Below, one piece after another: positions 12,484-23,557 of a stretch of DNA of 64,000 bases. Each line of letters begins with the position of its first letter. Position 1 is the first letter of the stretch. Position numbers and translations under genes: made by a program. The notes under the pieces are model-generated. The model had not been told where the DNA came from, ran no database searches, and saw only the letters and a program-made list of their open reading frames with translations. This DNA is from Chamaea fasciata (taxonomy: Eukaryota; Chordata; Aves; Passeriformes; Sylviidae). The stretch is taken from contig JARCOQ010000012.1 of NCBI GenBank assembly GCA_029207755.1, forward strand, positions 22,989,740 through 23,053,739. Reading direction: 5' to 3'.

Positions 12484-15400
12484 TTTCTTTTTGCATCATC
12501 ACTGTATTTGAGTAAACAAAGCAGTAATAAAGATGTCAACTTCAAAAAAGTGTGAATGTCTTCCCTTATTAACACTGGTGAGTTAATAAGAGAATTTGGT
12601 TCACATTGTCTAAATGTAAGGAAATTATGTAATTTAGGCCCTAAAAAAAGCCCCCAACGCCTCTCAAAAAACCCAGCATAGCTGGAGGGTCCCTAGGTTA
12701 ATTATCAGCCCCGTACACACTCATTTATTGGACTGCTTTAGCTGTAATTCCTTTATGTCCACTGTAAGTGGCAGCTGGAGTCAGTGTGGGGGGAGGGTTG
12801 GCTGCCTAGGTGCCCAGGGGACAGAGGGGACAATTTGTGGGCTGGAATGACCCTTGGAACTTGAGAGACCCCACACTCAGGCAGAGCTTTCCACCTTGAG
12901 CCACCCCAAATCCCTCCAGGCAGCCCATGCCTCAGTTTACCCCTTTTCACTGACTCACAGGATGTCTTTTTGAGATGATTCAAGAGTTCTTCACCTGTGC
13001 TCTCATGAGCTGGTGAGAAATTTACATATCTTAAGTATATTAAAATGCCACTTGTTTTGTAGTTTGCTGCCTGTTCACCTGTAACTTGATTTAAAAATGG
13101 ACAAAGAGTCCATTTAAGGGACTGCAGCTCTCTGAAGGTGAGGTTGTTTCCACCAGTGAGAATTGTTCTGAGCAGGCAAAGCTGGGACCTCTGGGGAGCT
13201 GGGCAGGGACCAAGGCCCTGCTTACCTGTGGCAGAGGTTGCTGTTACATTTTTAGGCCTCGACTTTATAATTTTTTTCCCTCGACTGTCTGATAAAAGAC
13301 AAAATTCCAAGCTGCCTCACTTGTACCTGTAGCTAATGAAAGAATTTAGTTGCGCTGCCATGGAAATGTTATTTTTTGGCTTTAGTAAGATACTTGAATT
13401 AAGTTGGCTGCTTTTTTTCCTGGGCTGCAGATTTGAGCAGGGAGGGTTCTATCAGAATTTGTTTTTTCACAAAAATAGTTTTTCTTCCTAGGATGATATC
13501 TGGTTTGAAGCTGCTTTGTCACCATTCCCTGTTGACATTTACGAACCAAAGGATGTGTTTAGAAGGCTCAGCAAAACCTCAGAGAGGGACAGAACAACCC
13601 TGAAGTTCTCATGGTCCAGAGCTGATTCTGCCCTGGATGAAATGTAGGGTGAGAAGGAGTTGGAATCTGCAGAGAATAGATATATTTTATAGGTACTTGG
13701 AATTTTTTAATACCAAGAGAAAATAAGTGATTTGTGACGCTCACTGGCACAAAACTATGAAAGGTGCAGTAGGCAGCTATTAAAAGGCTTTTAACAAAGA
13801 CAAGTATGTTCTGGAATATTCTTCATCAGTAGGATGCTCATTAATTCTGAGTTTACTGCAGATTAGATTTTTAAACCTATTATTTGTAGATAAAATTCAT
13901 TCAGGTACTCAACTTTGAAATATTGCTTTATGCATTCTCTTTATTCTCTACACATTTTATGCAAGAGTATTTAAGATGTTGGCTAATGAAGCCTTTTACG
14001 TGCAAGAGAAAAAAAAATACGAGTCTGAAAAATGTGGGATAAACATAACCAAGAACAACAAATCTTTACACTTCCAAAATTAAAAAAAAATAATTAAAAT
14101 ATTAATATGAGTTGTGTTGGTGTTTGAATTTTGGGTTTTTGCTGTGGTTTTCTGGTTTGGGCTGCAGCACCCTCAGCGATCTCTGGCTGTGTCTGAGATC
14201 CAGCACATGAATTCAAAGCTTTTGGAAACTATTGTTTCACTGCAATTAGCAACCACACTCAGCTGAGATGGCAACACGCTGAAAAATTAATTGAGAATTT
14301 AACCTTCAAATGGAAAATGCATAGGACACACTTTATTATAATCAGCTTACCCAGTCATCGATGCCTTTAGAGATAATTTGAGTTTCTTACTGTTCTACTT
14401 CTGGCCAATTAGAACAAAAAGGCATTTTTGCCAAGCAGCATTGATTCAGTGTCTGTGATCCTGTGTGAGGGGCAGGGTTCTGAGGCTCCCTGCTTCTCTT
14501 TGCTGGGTGGATGAGTAACAAGATTAACAGCAAAATCTCTTTGCAGCATTTAGAACAAAAGCTAATCAGCACTCCCATAAAAGTTTAAAATTGTTATATT
14601 CTTTAATTTTGCATATTGTTAGCTGCAAGCTGATCCTTATTGTTTGTTTTATTTTCATCTGTCAGAAACAATGCCAAAATATATTTTGTCTGCCTCGAGT
14701 GGGTGCAATTAATCCTGAGCTGGAACAATCTCTGAGGTTTGTGTTTGAGTGAACAATCTGATCTGGTGGTGCATATTCCACAACCATTGCCCACCAAAAA
14801 ACATCAAACTATTTCCAGATAGGGTAGTAACTCTCTTCAAGTAAAATCCACTGGCATAATCACTGGAAGGGAGGAATGAATAACAGAATATTTAAACACG
14901 GAAATGTAAGTCCTAGTGTACTTTGGGATGTTTTTGTACTTTTTTTACATATTTGTGGACTTAAACTTTTTTAAAAAAATCAAAACAAATAACTCCCCAA
15001 AGTCTACCAGAACCCCCAAATTACACTTGTTTTAAGAGAATTTTATGATATTTTATATTAATGAATCACAAATAGATTGAATTACATTACAAAATCCCAC
15101 ACGTTGATATCTCTTGAACACTGAATCAGGATGTCATCAAAATCATTGACACAGCACTAAAAAGCCTCATAGAAACTGATAATTTCCAGTGCTCTTGTTC
15201 ACAGAAATAGAACTATTTTCAAGGGATAAGCCCACAGCATCTGGAGAATTTCCCCCATATTTATAAGGTGTTCACACCTTGTATTTTTCTCACACCTGTG
15301 AAATTTACATTCTTCATTAGGATTCACTTTTGATCTGAAATATTTTGGTGCTCATGAACTGTCAGAAAAATTACATTAAACAAAGGCTAGTCTGCTCTTG

Positions 15401-15574
15401 CTTTCTTTTACAAATATGAGGAGGCATTTTACAAAGGCTGTATTTCTGAAATTTTCTGTCAAGGCTGGCTCCAAACCAGAATTTCCACCCATGTTGATTC
15501 CAGTCCTAGTATTTTCGGAATGCACATTGAAGCTTTAAGGCAGGCTCGAGGTGGAGTCCCAGAGAGGGACAAAG
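12484..15574. other. Unique noncoding DNA
   Basis: No gene recognised. The longest frame is 185 codons on the minus strand at 12753-13310, without a recognisable domain or repeats. The rest is AT-rich, with TAAT-core-rich sequence around 14230-14390. Confidence 0.55.
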
Positions 15575-15625
15575 GACTGATAATATAATGCGATAATATA
15601 ATCTGATAAATAAATGACTGATAAG
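15575..15625. repeat. Imperfect GATAATATAAT/GATAAATAAATG tandem motif
   Basis: About four imperfect 12-14 bp units starting with GATAA are arranged head to tail. Confidence 0.6.
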
Positions 15626-15970
15626 CACAACTTCAGTTCCTGGGGAGGTGGAGGGGTTCACCTAAAGAACAAAACCACAGGGCACAGGAATAAATGTGGT
15701 CTGTTAGGATAAGGTTTGCTTCTGTTGGGGGAAATTCTCTTCTAAGGGTGCTGAAGTTGCATGAAGACCTTAGTAAAGGATAAGAATAAAAAGGATTCAG
15801 TGGGCACCTAATCTACTTGCATTTTTAAAGAGTTGTGAGTTTATGCACCAAAGGTTGAATAAAAGTCAAAAAATCAGTTGCCCTCAATTTAGACGAAACA
15901 ACTACTGCAATGGTCACTGCTTGGTTTGGGAAGAGTTCATGTCCTGCTGCCAGAGATTGTCTTACACAAA

Positions 15971-16199
15971 ATGAGGATCAAAGAAGGGTTTGGCTTGGGA
16001 GGGAGTGCCACCCTTGCCATGGGCAGGGACACCTTCCACTGTCCCAGGCTGCTCCAAGCCCCAGTGTCCAACCTGGCCTTGGGCACTGCCAGGGATCCAG
16101 GGGCAGCCACAGCTTCTCTGGACACTGTGTGCCAGGGCCTGCCCACCCTCCCAGGGAACAATTCCTTCCCCATATCCCATCTAACCCTGCCCTCTGGAA
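15971..16199 (-). mobile_element. CR1 LINE 3' fragment, young songbird-type copy
   Basis: Read on the plus strand this is the antisense of a CR1 3' end. It shows AAGGGTTTGGCTTGGGAGGG, then TGCCATGGGCAGGGACACC, TCCAACCTGGCCTTG and GGGAACAATTCCTTCCC, all hallmarks of avian CR1. CR1 is a non-LTR retrotransposon that inserts mostly as 5'-truncated copies, so an inert fragment is expected. Compared with the copy at 48,411-48,695 it is about 94% identical by eye over roughly 190 bp. It lacks about 16 bp just after the GGAGGGA motif and ends sooner. All frames here are broken remnants. The orientation follows from the GGTTGG-AAGGGACC side lying next to the CR1 3' terminus. Confidence 0.88.
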
Positions 16200-17349
16200 T
16201 GTTGAAAAAATAGGTTTGTTTTTTTTTTTCCCTGATGGTCTGAAGCCTAAAGTGGGCACTGAAATCTTCAACTCTGTAGGTGGCACAAAACTCCTTTGAG
16301 CCATCAAATCCTTTATAAATGATAAGAAAACCCAGAGGAGCTCACGGAACTGAGCAGCAATTCAGGAGCAGATGAACTGCAGCGAACACGAGTTTGGGTA
16401 ATACAGTGAGAAGGGAATAGTCCAGCTTATGCTTATTTGGAATAATTACAGCTTAGAAAGAGCTACACTGCAGTCACTGCCTGTTTCCAAAATCAGTCAA
16501 TCCTGAGTGGCAGACAAAAATCCCAGCTGAGCATTGGGAATCCCCAGGAAGGGCAGGCATAGGACAGGGGGCTCCATTCTGCCATGGAGCTTTGGGGTGC
16601 TCACATCCTGTGTGTGGTGTGCTTCCCCTTTTCCTGACCCTGCTTTGCAATGGAAATCCCCACATTCAGCATTGCAGTGCCCTTTTTATAGATGGTGCCT
16701 TGTTCATAGTTTGTCACTATTTGATTCCTTATGTGGGGCACTGCAATCCTCGTGTTCCTCCTTCTAAATCCCAGTGGATCCCAGTATTCCCACTGTGCCT
16801 TTTGTACAGTCCAAGCAGCACTTACACGATGTGCCTGGATATTTTTACAGGCTCTAGAGGTCTTCGGAATATGAGTACAATCTCTGTTTTTTTTTTGTTT
16901 GGGTTTTTTTTAGAATTAAATTATTAGGAATTCTGTGCATGACAAATCAGACAATTGCAGCTACATTAATAAACCGTGTTTCAAGGTATTTTGCACAATC
17001 TGTTTCAGAGTAATGAACAAGTAAATAAAATTTCCCTATAGTGAATAAACCCATATATTCTTCTGAATCTCCACTACTAAAATGACTTTTTCAATTAATT
17101 TCAAATTATACTGTTCTCCACCCAGGTAACTGGGAGCCCAGGGCTAAATATTCCCAGTATCAGGGCACTGGGAGAACCCAGTCCTCATCTGAAATAATGC
17201 TGTTGAGTGCAGTGAAGTTGCAAAGATAAAAGTGAGTTTGGAATTTTTCTTGTTTCATGGATATTCTTTATTTTCTCCTGTACAACTCCCCTGTCACAGA
17301 AACACTGGCAGTGTTGGTGTGCACTGATGATTCACCTCATTTCAAATGA

Positions 17350-17800
17350 AACAGGGCTGGTTTTTAATCTTTTGCAGGAGTGATTGTTAACTACAGCGAA
17401 ATTGTCACAAGCAGTAGGTCAATTAATTACTCCGCTTTTAAGCGCCTCCTTGCAAAACAGCAATTAATTTAACTGCATTTTGGTGGATTTTGTTCTCCGG
17501 ACTTAACCATTTGAAATCACTGTCATTCTAGGCAGATAACACTGCTTTATTGTATGTGACAGCTTTTCAGAAGTTCATATTTTCTTCTTTAATCAATGCT
17601 GCGACTGAGTTTATTTTTAATTATCTACAGCACCTTTTTATTATTAGCAGAATGGGAAAGCAGTAAACCTGGAGTTTGTGAAGTGAATGGGGGCTATCAA
17701 CTTCCTAAAAGAGGACGTTAAATAGAATGGATTGCAACGTCCAGGTTTTATGGGATGACATAAAAATTATAAATATTTGCAGTTCAGACACAGTGCAGCT
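17350..17800. other. Candidate conserved noncoding block
   Basis: Complex AT-rich sequence with many homeodomain-like cores (TCAATTAATTAC, CAATTAATTTAA, TTTTTAATTA) and no simple repeat. It is the most enhancer-like stretch in the window by appearance. The call is inference from composition; conservation was not tested. Confidence 0.22.
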
Positions 17801-18589
17801 TCAAGGACTTTCGCTATTTTCTTATCCCTTCTTCCTTTAAGCTTCCATTTGTTTTCATTTTCATCCCAAATGAGGAAGAGCCATAGATTGTTCAGTGAAG
17901 CCCCTCTGTACAATGCCTCCTGGTTAAACAAGACAGAATTTGCAGCACTCTGAAAATGTTTTTGGGTGGGAAAATGAAAAAAAAAGTAATGTTGATCTTT
18001 AATTGTTTGATGACTTTTGTCCTTAGACAGCTTTATTTCAAATTACAGCTAACAGAGTTGGTACATGTAGAACTGGACAATGTTAACCAGTTGTAAGTTA
18101 CTATAAAGTTGTTGCATAGTTGGTAGGGAGACAAAGATCTTTAAGATGATACCGGTGAATTCTGCCTTTTAAGCAGAGAGGGAGATTCCAGCAGCTCAGT
18201 CTCAGATGGATTGGTTCAAATATCTTGCACGAGAAAATTTCCACCCTGAGAGCTGAAGCAGCAAACATCCAAAGCGTTCACTGCCGTGGCTAGAAGGTTT
18301 GGAGAAAGAATGAAGAACAGGGAGATAATTTGAGGAGCATGTTATATTTGGAGTATTTACTCTTGTAAAAGGCTGGCTGACTCATTAGCATCTCAAATGA
18401 TCTGTCAAAGTGTGGTTCAGACTGAAAAGGGAATAAATACAACATTATCCTTTTGTGTTGCCAAATGTAGGGCACCAAATGTTTGCTTCTGTGGTCTGCT
18501 CTGATCAGTGGAGTGGCTCTTTTGACTCCAGTGGAATTATGCTTGGGATGAGCCTGGCCCTATGACCCTAATCAAACTGAATAAGATGA

Positions 18590-18860
18590 AAGGTTTGGGG
18601 GAAAAAAGAGCTCAATCTCCACATAAGATCTTTATAAAGTATTATGGGATTAGGCCTTTAAGAAAGGGGGGAGAAAATATATAGTGGCATTTTAATCAGG
18701 CACATCATGGTAAAGGAGACATGGAGCATTAATTTAATGAAAAGGTTTTTATAGGCTCATGATATGGCTAAGGAATGAAATAAATCACATAAATGTAAAA
18801 TACAATGTGGTTTCTAGTACAAGAGGATCTGGTTCTTTGACTGCGCATAGCAATTTGTGT
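18590..18860. other. Candidate conserved noncoding block
   Basis: Non-repetitive AT-rich sequence with ATTTAAT, TTTAATCAGG and TAAATCACATAAATG motifs. It resembles other candidate blocks here but has no independent support. Confidence 0.17.
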
Positions 18861-21344
18861 TTTTCTGTGGTCCTGTGATTTACATCTTTTTAATTGCACT
18901 GAAATCTACACTAGACCAGTGAGAGGCAACTTTTTACTTCAGAGGTCACCCTAAACTCATTAAGTACAGATTGGCTTTGTGTTTATTGGAAGGCCACGTC
19001 TGCTAAATCAGCGACTCTGCACCCCCTCAGCTGGTTCATGCAGAGCTGCTTTGTTTGCCCCAGATTAGTGATGTGAGCTGCATGTCCATCCCATGAGATT
19101 AGTGTAGAATACCCTGTTCTACACTCCAGGGATTCCTACCAACCTAATCCCCATGTAGAGGGTGGAGGTATTTTTCTGAATATGGGGGAGTTAGAGGAAT
19201 AACCAAAGGCCAGGGATTGTTTATTCTCTGGATTTATGTGGCTTCATTTTTCCCTTTGCTTTTAGGTGTTTATTGTTAGGAATGCCCACAGCAGAGTCTG
19301 GTTTCTGTTCCTTCAGCCCTGTGGCTGCCACATGAGACTTGTTCCCCTGTTTTTGTGCATAGTTGACTGAAGAAACAGCAATACTGGGAACAAGAGATGA
19401 TTCCTTTAGATGAGTCTCACAAAATTAAACCAGGGATTCAATTTTGATGCTGGCTACCACTTTCCATGTTGTCATTGTTCTTTCGTGATGATCCTTTTAT
19501 TCTTACTCACTCGGAAATGCCACAAGAAAAATGAATGATTTTCTGATAGCCACAGAAGAATGAAGAGCAAACAGCTTGTGATGTGGCAGGTTGAGTTGTG
19601 GCATTAAATGCTTCCCATTGGTTATTTTTGTTAGAAAATTAGTAAAACAAGAAGACTTATCCATCCCCCCTGACCCTGTAGGAGGTTTGCAGAGGAGGTT
19701 TTTTCAGGTCACTCTTTCCTGGCACCACCTGACAAAGCAGGTGCCAGCACAGTTCAGCCCTACAGCTATTACAATATTGCTGTGTGAGAAGTGACTTTGT
19801 GTCCTCAAGCTACTCAGAAATGCCACAAGTCCAATTCTGAAGGGCTGAAAAGAAGAAAAAGGGGACCTTGAATAAGAGAAATGGGATGTATGGTGGCCAG
19901 ACTGGTGTTTGTGTTACTGATAGTCATGGAAAAATGTTGCCTGGAGAGATTTTGATGATAGGGGTATTCCCAAGTAGAGGTAAATGGGTTTCTTGGGGGG
20001 TTTTCTCATGCTGTGCAAGGGTAGCAGAAGGGAGAAAATCTATTTCCAGTGCATATTTGGCTGTCATTGAGCTGTGTGTGTACAGCCCAGGTGAGGGAGG
20101 GCTGCTCTGCCCTTCAGCCTCTGAGCTCCCTTGGCTTGTTATGTGCTGCCCCAGAGTGCCTGGGAGCTGAAACCAATTACCTCAGCCCAAACTTTTAGGA
20201 AGTCAGGGTATGGAAAAGGAGGTGGCAGTGCATGCTGAGCTGCTGGAAATCAGGCAGGAAGGGAAGGGAAAGGAGGAAATGTGCAGAGCCAAAGGAAAGC
20301 TGATGGGTCTCCCTCCAGGGAATGTTAACTGCTTCTGCTTAGGACATGGAAAGAAGGACCTTTGTTCCCAAGAGCATGAGCACTGAGGGGTCCCCTCTAT
20401 TTTATATCCATCATTTGTGTCATTTATTGTCATGATCACCTGCTCCAAGGTTTATAATTAACCATGCTAGGGATCAACAAAGATTTGGGATGGAACCTCC
20501 TGTTTTTCTGGTGGATAACAGAGTGTTCTAGGAGGGGAGTAAAGCAGCTGCTGGAGGTGTTTTGTTGTCATTTCACTCATTTGCAGGCAGACACACACAT
20601 AAGCACTTAAGGAAGTCTTATATCCTATCCCTTTTCCTAAAGGAAACTGAATATTTTAATCTATCCTGTAAGAATTTAGCTGAAAAGACAATAGACCGAG
20701 AAAATGATATTACCCCAAAAAGTCTCTGCCTTTCATGTCATTGGGATCAGAAGAACTAAAAGAATATTAGGTGGTCTTAAGGAAGTCAAGATTTGATGAG
20801 AGTCTCCAAATGACAGCAACACATTCCACAGCTGGGAATGACTGGCAGAAAATGTGGGGAGTGGGCCAGAATGAGGGCAGGAATGGGAGGTTCTCCATTA
20901 AGTTCATCCATGAACACATGGATGTCACTCAGTGCAGTTTTAGTACATAATTAAGTGGATAAATCTGCTGTTGTATCAGCTGCCCATGCACTTTGGGTCC
21001 AGAACACGGTGTTGTGTCTACTGAAGGGTTATTAAAGCACAGATTGGGAGTTTCCTGATCGCAGATCTCCCTGTTTTATTGACTATGCTATCACTATAAA
21101 CATCCTGTCTTTTTCTGCCTGGAAGAAAGTCCTTTCCAGTGGCAGTACATCCACTTGGCTAAAGCATTTGCTGTGGGGGAGTGAAAGAGCAACCAGAGTC
21201 CCCTCAGCTTCCCTCATCTCCATCCCCCCCAGCAGCATTCCTGGATAACCAGCAGGACTGTGAGGCTGGAGCTGCAAGAGCTGAGCTCCTTCGGGTGACC
21301 CTGCATGGGTGCAAATAAAGGAAATCACACCCAGGGAACCGAGC

Positions 21345-21635
21345 GGTGTGAGACAGGAGTGGTGTGTGTGACAGGGATGGTGTGTGTGACAGGGATGGTG
21401 TGTGTGACACACGAGTGGTGTGTGTGACAGGGATGGTGTGTGTGACAGGGATGGTGTGTGTGACACAGGAATGGTGTGTGTGACACAGGGATGGTGAGTG
21501 TGACAGGGATGGTGTGTGTGACACAAGAGTGGTGTGTGTGACACACGAGTGGTGTGTGTGACAAAGGGATGGTGTGTGAGACACAGGGAGGGTGTGTGCC
21601 AGGGGACAGGGATGGTGTGTGTAGCAGCACACAGG
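21345..21635. repeat. 18/20 bp minisatellite, about 15 units
   Basis: Head-to-tail units of GGTGTGTGTGACAGGGAT (18 bp) and 20 bp variants such as GGTGTGTGTGACACACGAGT run through the segment. I count about fifteen, with a short first unit and two longer, more diverged units at the right end. The minus strand stays open in all three frames, giving histidine-, proline- and threonine-rich spurious frames of 121-153 codons that start outside the array. I see no coding function. Confidence 0.93.
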
Positions 21636-21970
21636 GATGTTTTGGGGCTGTGCAGGTGAAGATTTTGGGAGCAGAGCCGAGCGGCATCACGTGTGTCCCC
21701 AGGGGGTGGCAGTGGCTGTGACAGGGCTCAGGGGTGACGCATGGTGTGGGGCACTCAGCAGTGTCCCGGGGTTTCAGTGCCCACCCTGCCGTGGTTCTGG
21801 TGGCTTTGGGGCTGGGGCCATGTCTCAGGCAGTCCCTCAGGAGCCGGGGAGCCTGGGCTCAGCGTGGTCACCCTGGTGTCACCTCCCTGCTGCTGTGGGT
21901 GTGCACAGAAATGAGCTCCAGGCTCCTGAGGGAGGCTGCTGGGGCTCGGGCCAGCACCATGGAGCCCTCC
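21636..21970. other. GC-rich spacer between two minisatellites
   Basis: About 335 bp of unique, GC-rich sequence. It contains CAGTGTCCC near 21759 and CAGTGCCCACC near 21775, which resemble parts of the units of the right-hand array and may represent its progenitor sequence. Plus-strand frames crossing it are extended only by the repeat that follows. Confidence 0.7.
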
Positions 21971-23557
21971 CACAGGACAGTGTCCCCATCAGGACAGTGT
22001 GCCCATCAGGACAGTGTGCCCACAGGACAGTGTCCCCATCAGGACAGTGTGCCCATCAGGACAGTGTGCCCACAGGACAGTGTCCCCATCAGGACAGTGT
22101 CCCCATCAGGACAGTGTGCCCATCAGGACAGTGTCCCCATCAGGACAGTGTGCCCATCAGGACAGTGTGCCCACAGGACAGTGTGCCCACAGGACAGTGT
22201 CCCCATCAGGACAGTGTCCCCATCAGGACAGTGTGCCCACAGGACAATGTCCCCATCAGGACAGTGTCCCCATCAGGACAGTGTGCCCACAGGACAGTGT
22301 CCCCATCAGGACAGTGTCCCCATCAGGACAGTGTGCCCACAGGACAATGTCTCCATCAGGACAGTGTCCCCATCAGGACAGTGTCCCCATCAGGACAGTG
22401 TGCCCACAGGACAATGTGCCCACAGGACAATGTGACCACAGGACAATGTGCCCACAGGACAGTGTGCCCACAGGACAGTGTGCCCACAGGACAATGTCCC
22501 CATCAGGACAGTGTGCCCACAGGACAATGTGCCCACAGGACAATGTGCCCACAGGACAGTGTGCCCATCAGGACAGTGTGCCCACAGGACAGTGTCTCCA
22601 TCAGGACAGTGTGCCCACAGGACAGTGTGCCCACAGGACAATGTGCCCATCAGGACAATGTGCCCACAGGACAATGTCTCCATCAGGACAATGTGCCCAC
22701 AGGACAGTGTCTCCATCAGGACAATGTCCCCATCAGGACAATGTGCCCATCAGGACAATGTGCCCACAGGACAGTGTCTCCATCAGGACAGTGTGCCCAC
22801 AGGACAGTGTGCCCACAGGACAATGTGCCCACAGGACAATGTCTCCATCAGGACAATGTGCCCACAGGACAGTGTGCCCACAGGACAATGTGCCCACAGG
22901 ACAATGTCTCCATCAGGACAATGTGACCACAGGACAATGTGCCCACAGGACAGTGTGCCCACAGGACAGTGTGCCCACAGGACAATGTCCCCATCAGGAC
23001 AGTGTGCCCACAGGACAATGTGCCCACAGGACAGTGTGCCCACAGGACAGTGTGCCCACAGGACAATGTGCCCACAGGACAATGTGCCCACAGGACAGTG
23101 TGCCCATCAGGACAGTGTGCCCACAGGACAGTGTCTCCATCAGGACAGTGTGCCCACAGGACAGTGTCCCCATCAGGACAGTGTCCCCATCAGGACAATG
23201 TGCCCATCAGGACAATGTGCCCACAGGACAATGTCTCCATCAGGACAATGTGCCCACAGGACAGTGTCTCCATCAGGACAATGTCCCCATCAGGACAATG
23301 TGCCCATCAGGACAATGTGCCCACAGGACAGTGTCTCCATCAGGACAGTGTGCCCACAGGACAGTGTGCCCACAGGACAATGTGCCCACAGGACAATGTC
23401 TCCATCAGGACAATGTGCCCACAGGACAGTGTGCCCATCAGGACAGTGTGCCCACAGGACAGTGTGCCCACAGGACAGTGTGCCCATCAGGACAGTGTGC
23501 CCACAGGACAGTGTGCCCATCAGGACAGTGTGCCCACAGGACAGTGTGCCCATCAGG
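21971..23557. repeat. Large 16/17 bp minisatellite, about 95 units
   Basis: This array is about 1.59 kb. A 16 bp unit GACAGTGTGCCCACAG is mixed with 17 bp units of the type GACAGTGTCCCCATCAG. Variants are GACAATGT in place of GACAGTGT, CTCCATCAG, and a rare GACCACAG. All GACAATGT variants lie between about 22,244 and 23,416; both ends carry only GACAGTGT. The left end is rich in 17 bp units, the middle in 16 bp units. The rare GACCACAG variant at 22,434 and 22,925 marks two copies of a block of roughly 450-510 bp (separate finding). No unit contains a stop in any plus-strand frame, so spurious frames up to 534 codons cross it. It is not a CRISPR array, because there are no unique spacers. Confidence 0.96.

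Larger units (their letters stand above)
16205..21344. other. Unique noncoding DNA
   Basis: No gene or transposon recognised. T-rich runs lie at about 16216-16230 and 16886-16912. Plus-strand frames reach 111 codons (16592-16927) without a domain. Two stretches look like candidate regulatory blocks and are listed separately (17350-17800 and 18590-18860). Confidence 0.55.

Noticed and set aside
12753..13310. 185-codon minus-strand frame
   Set aside because: No domain and no convincing gene context; length is within chance for the window.
21971..23557. CRISPR-like regular repeats
   Set aside because: Units are directly contiguous with no unique spacers, no leader or cas genes, and the host is a vertebrate.
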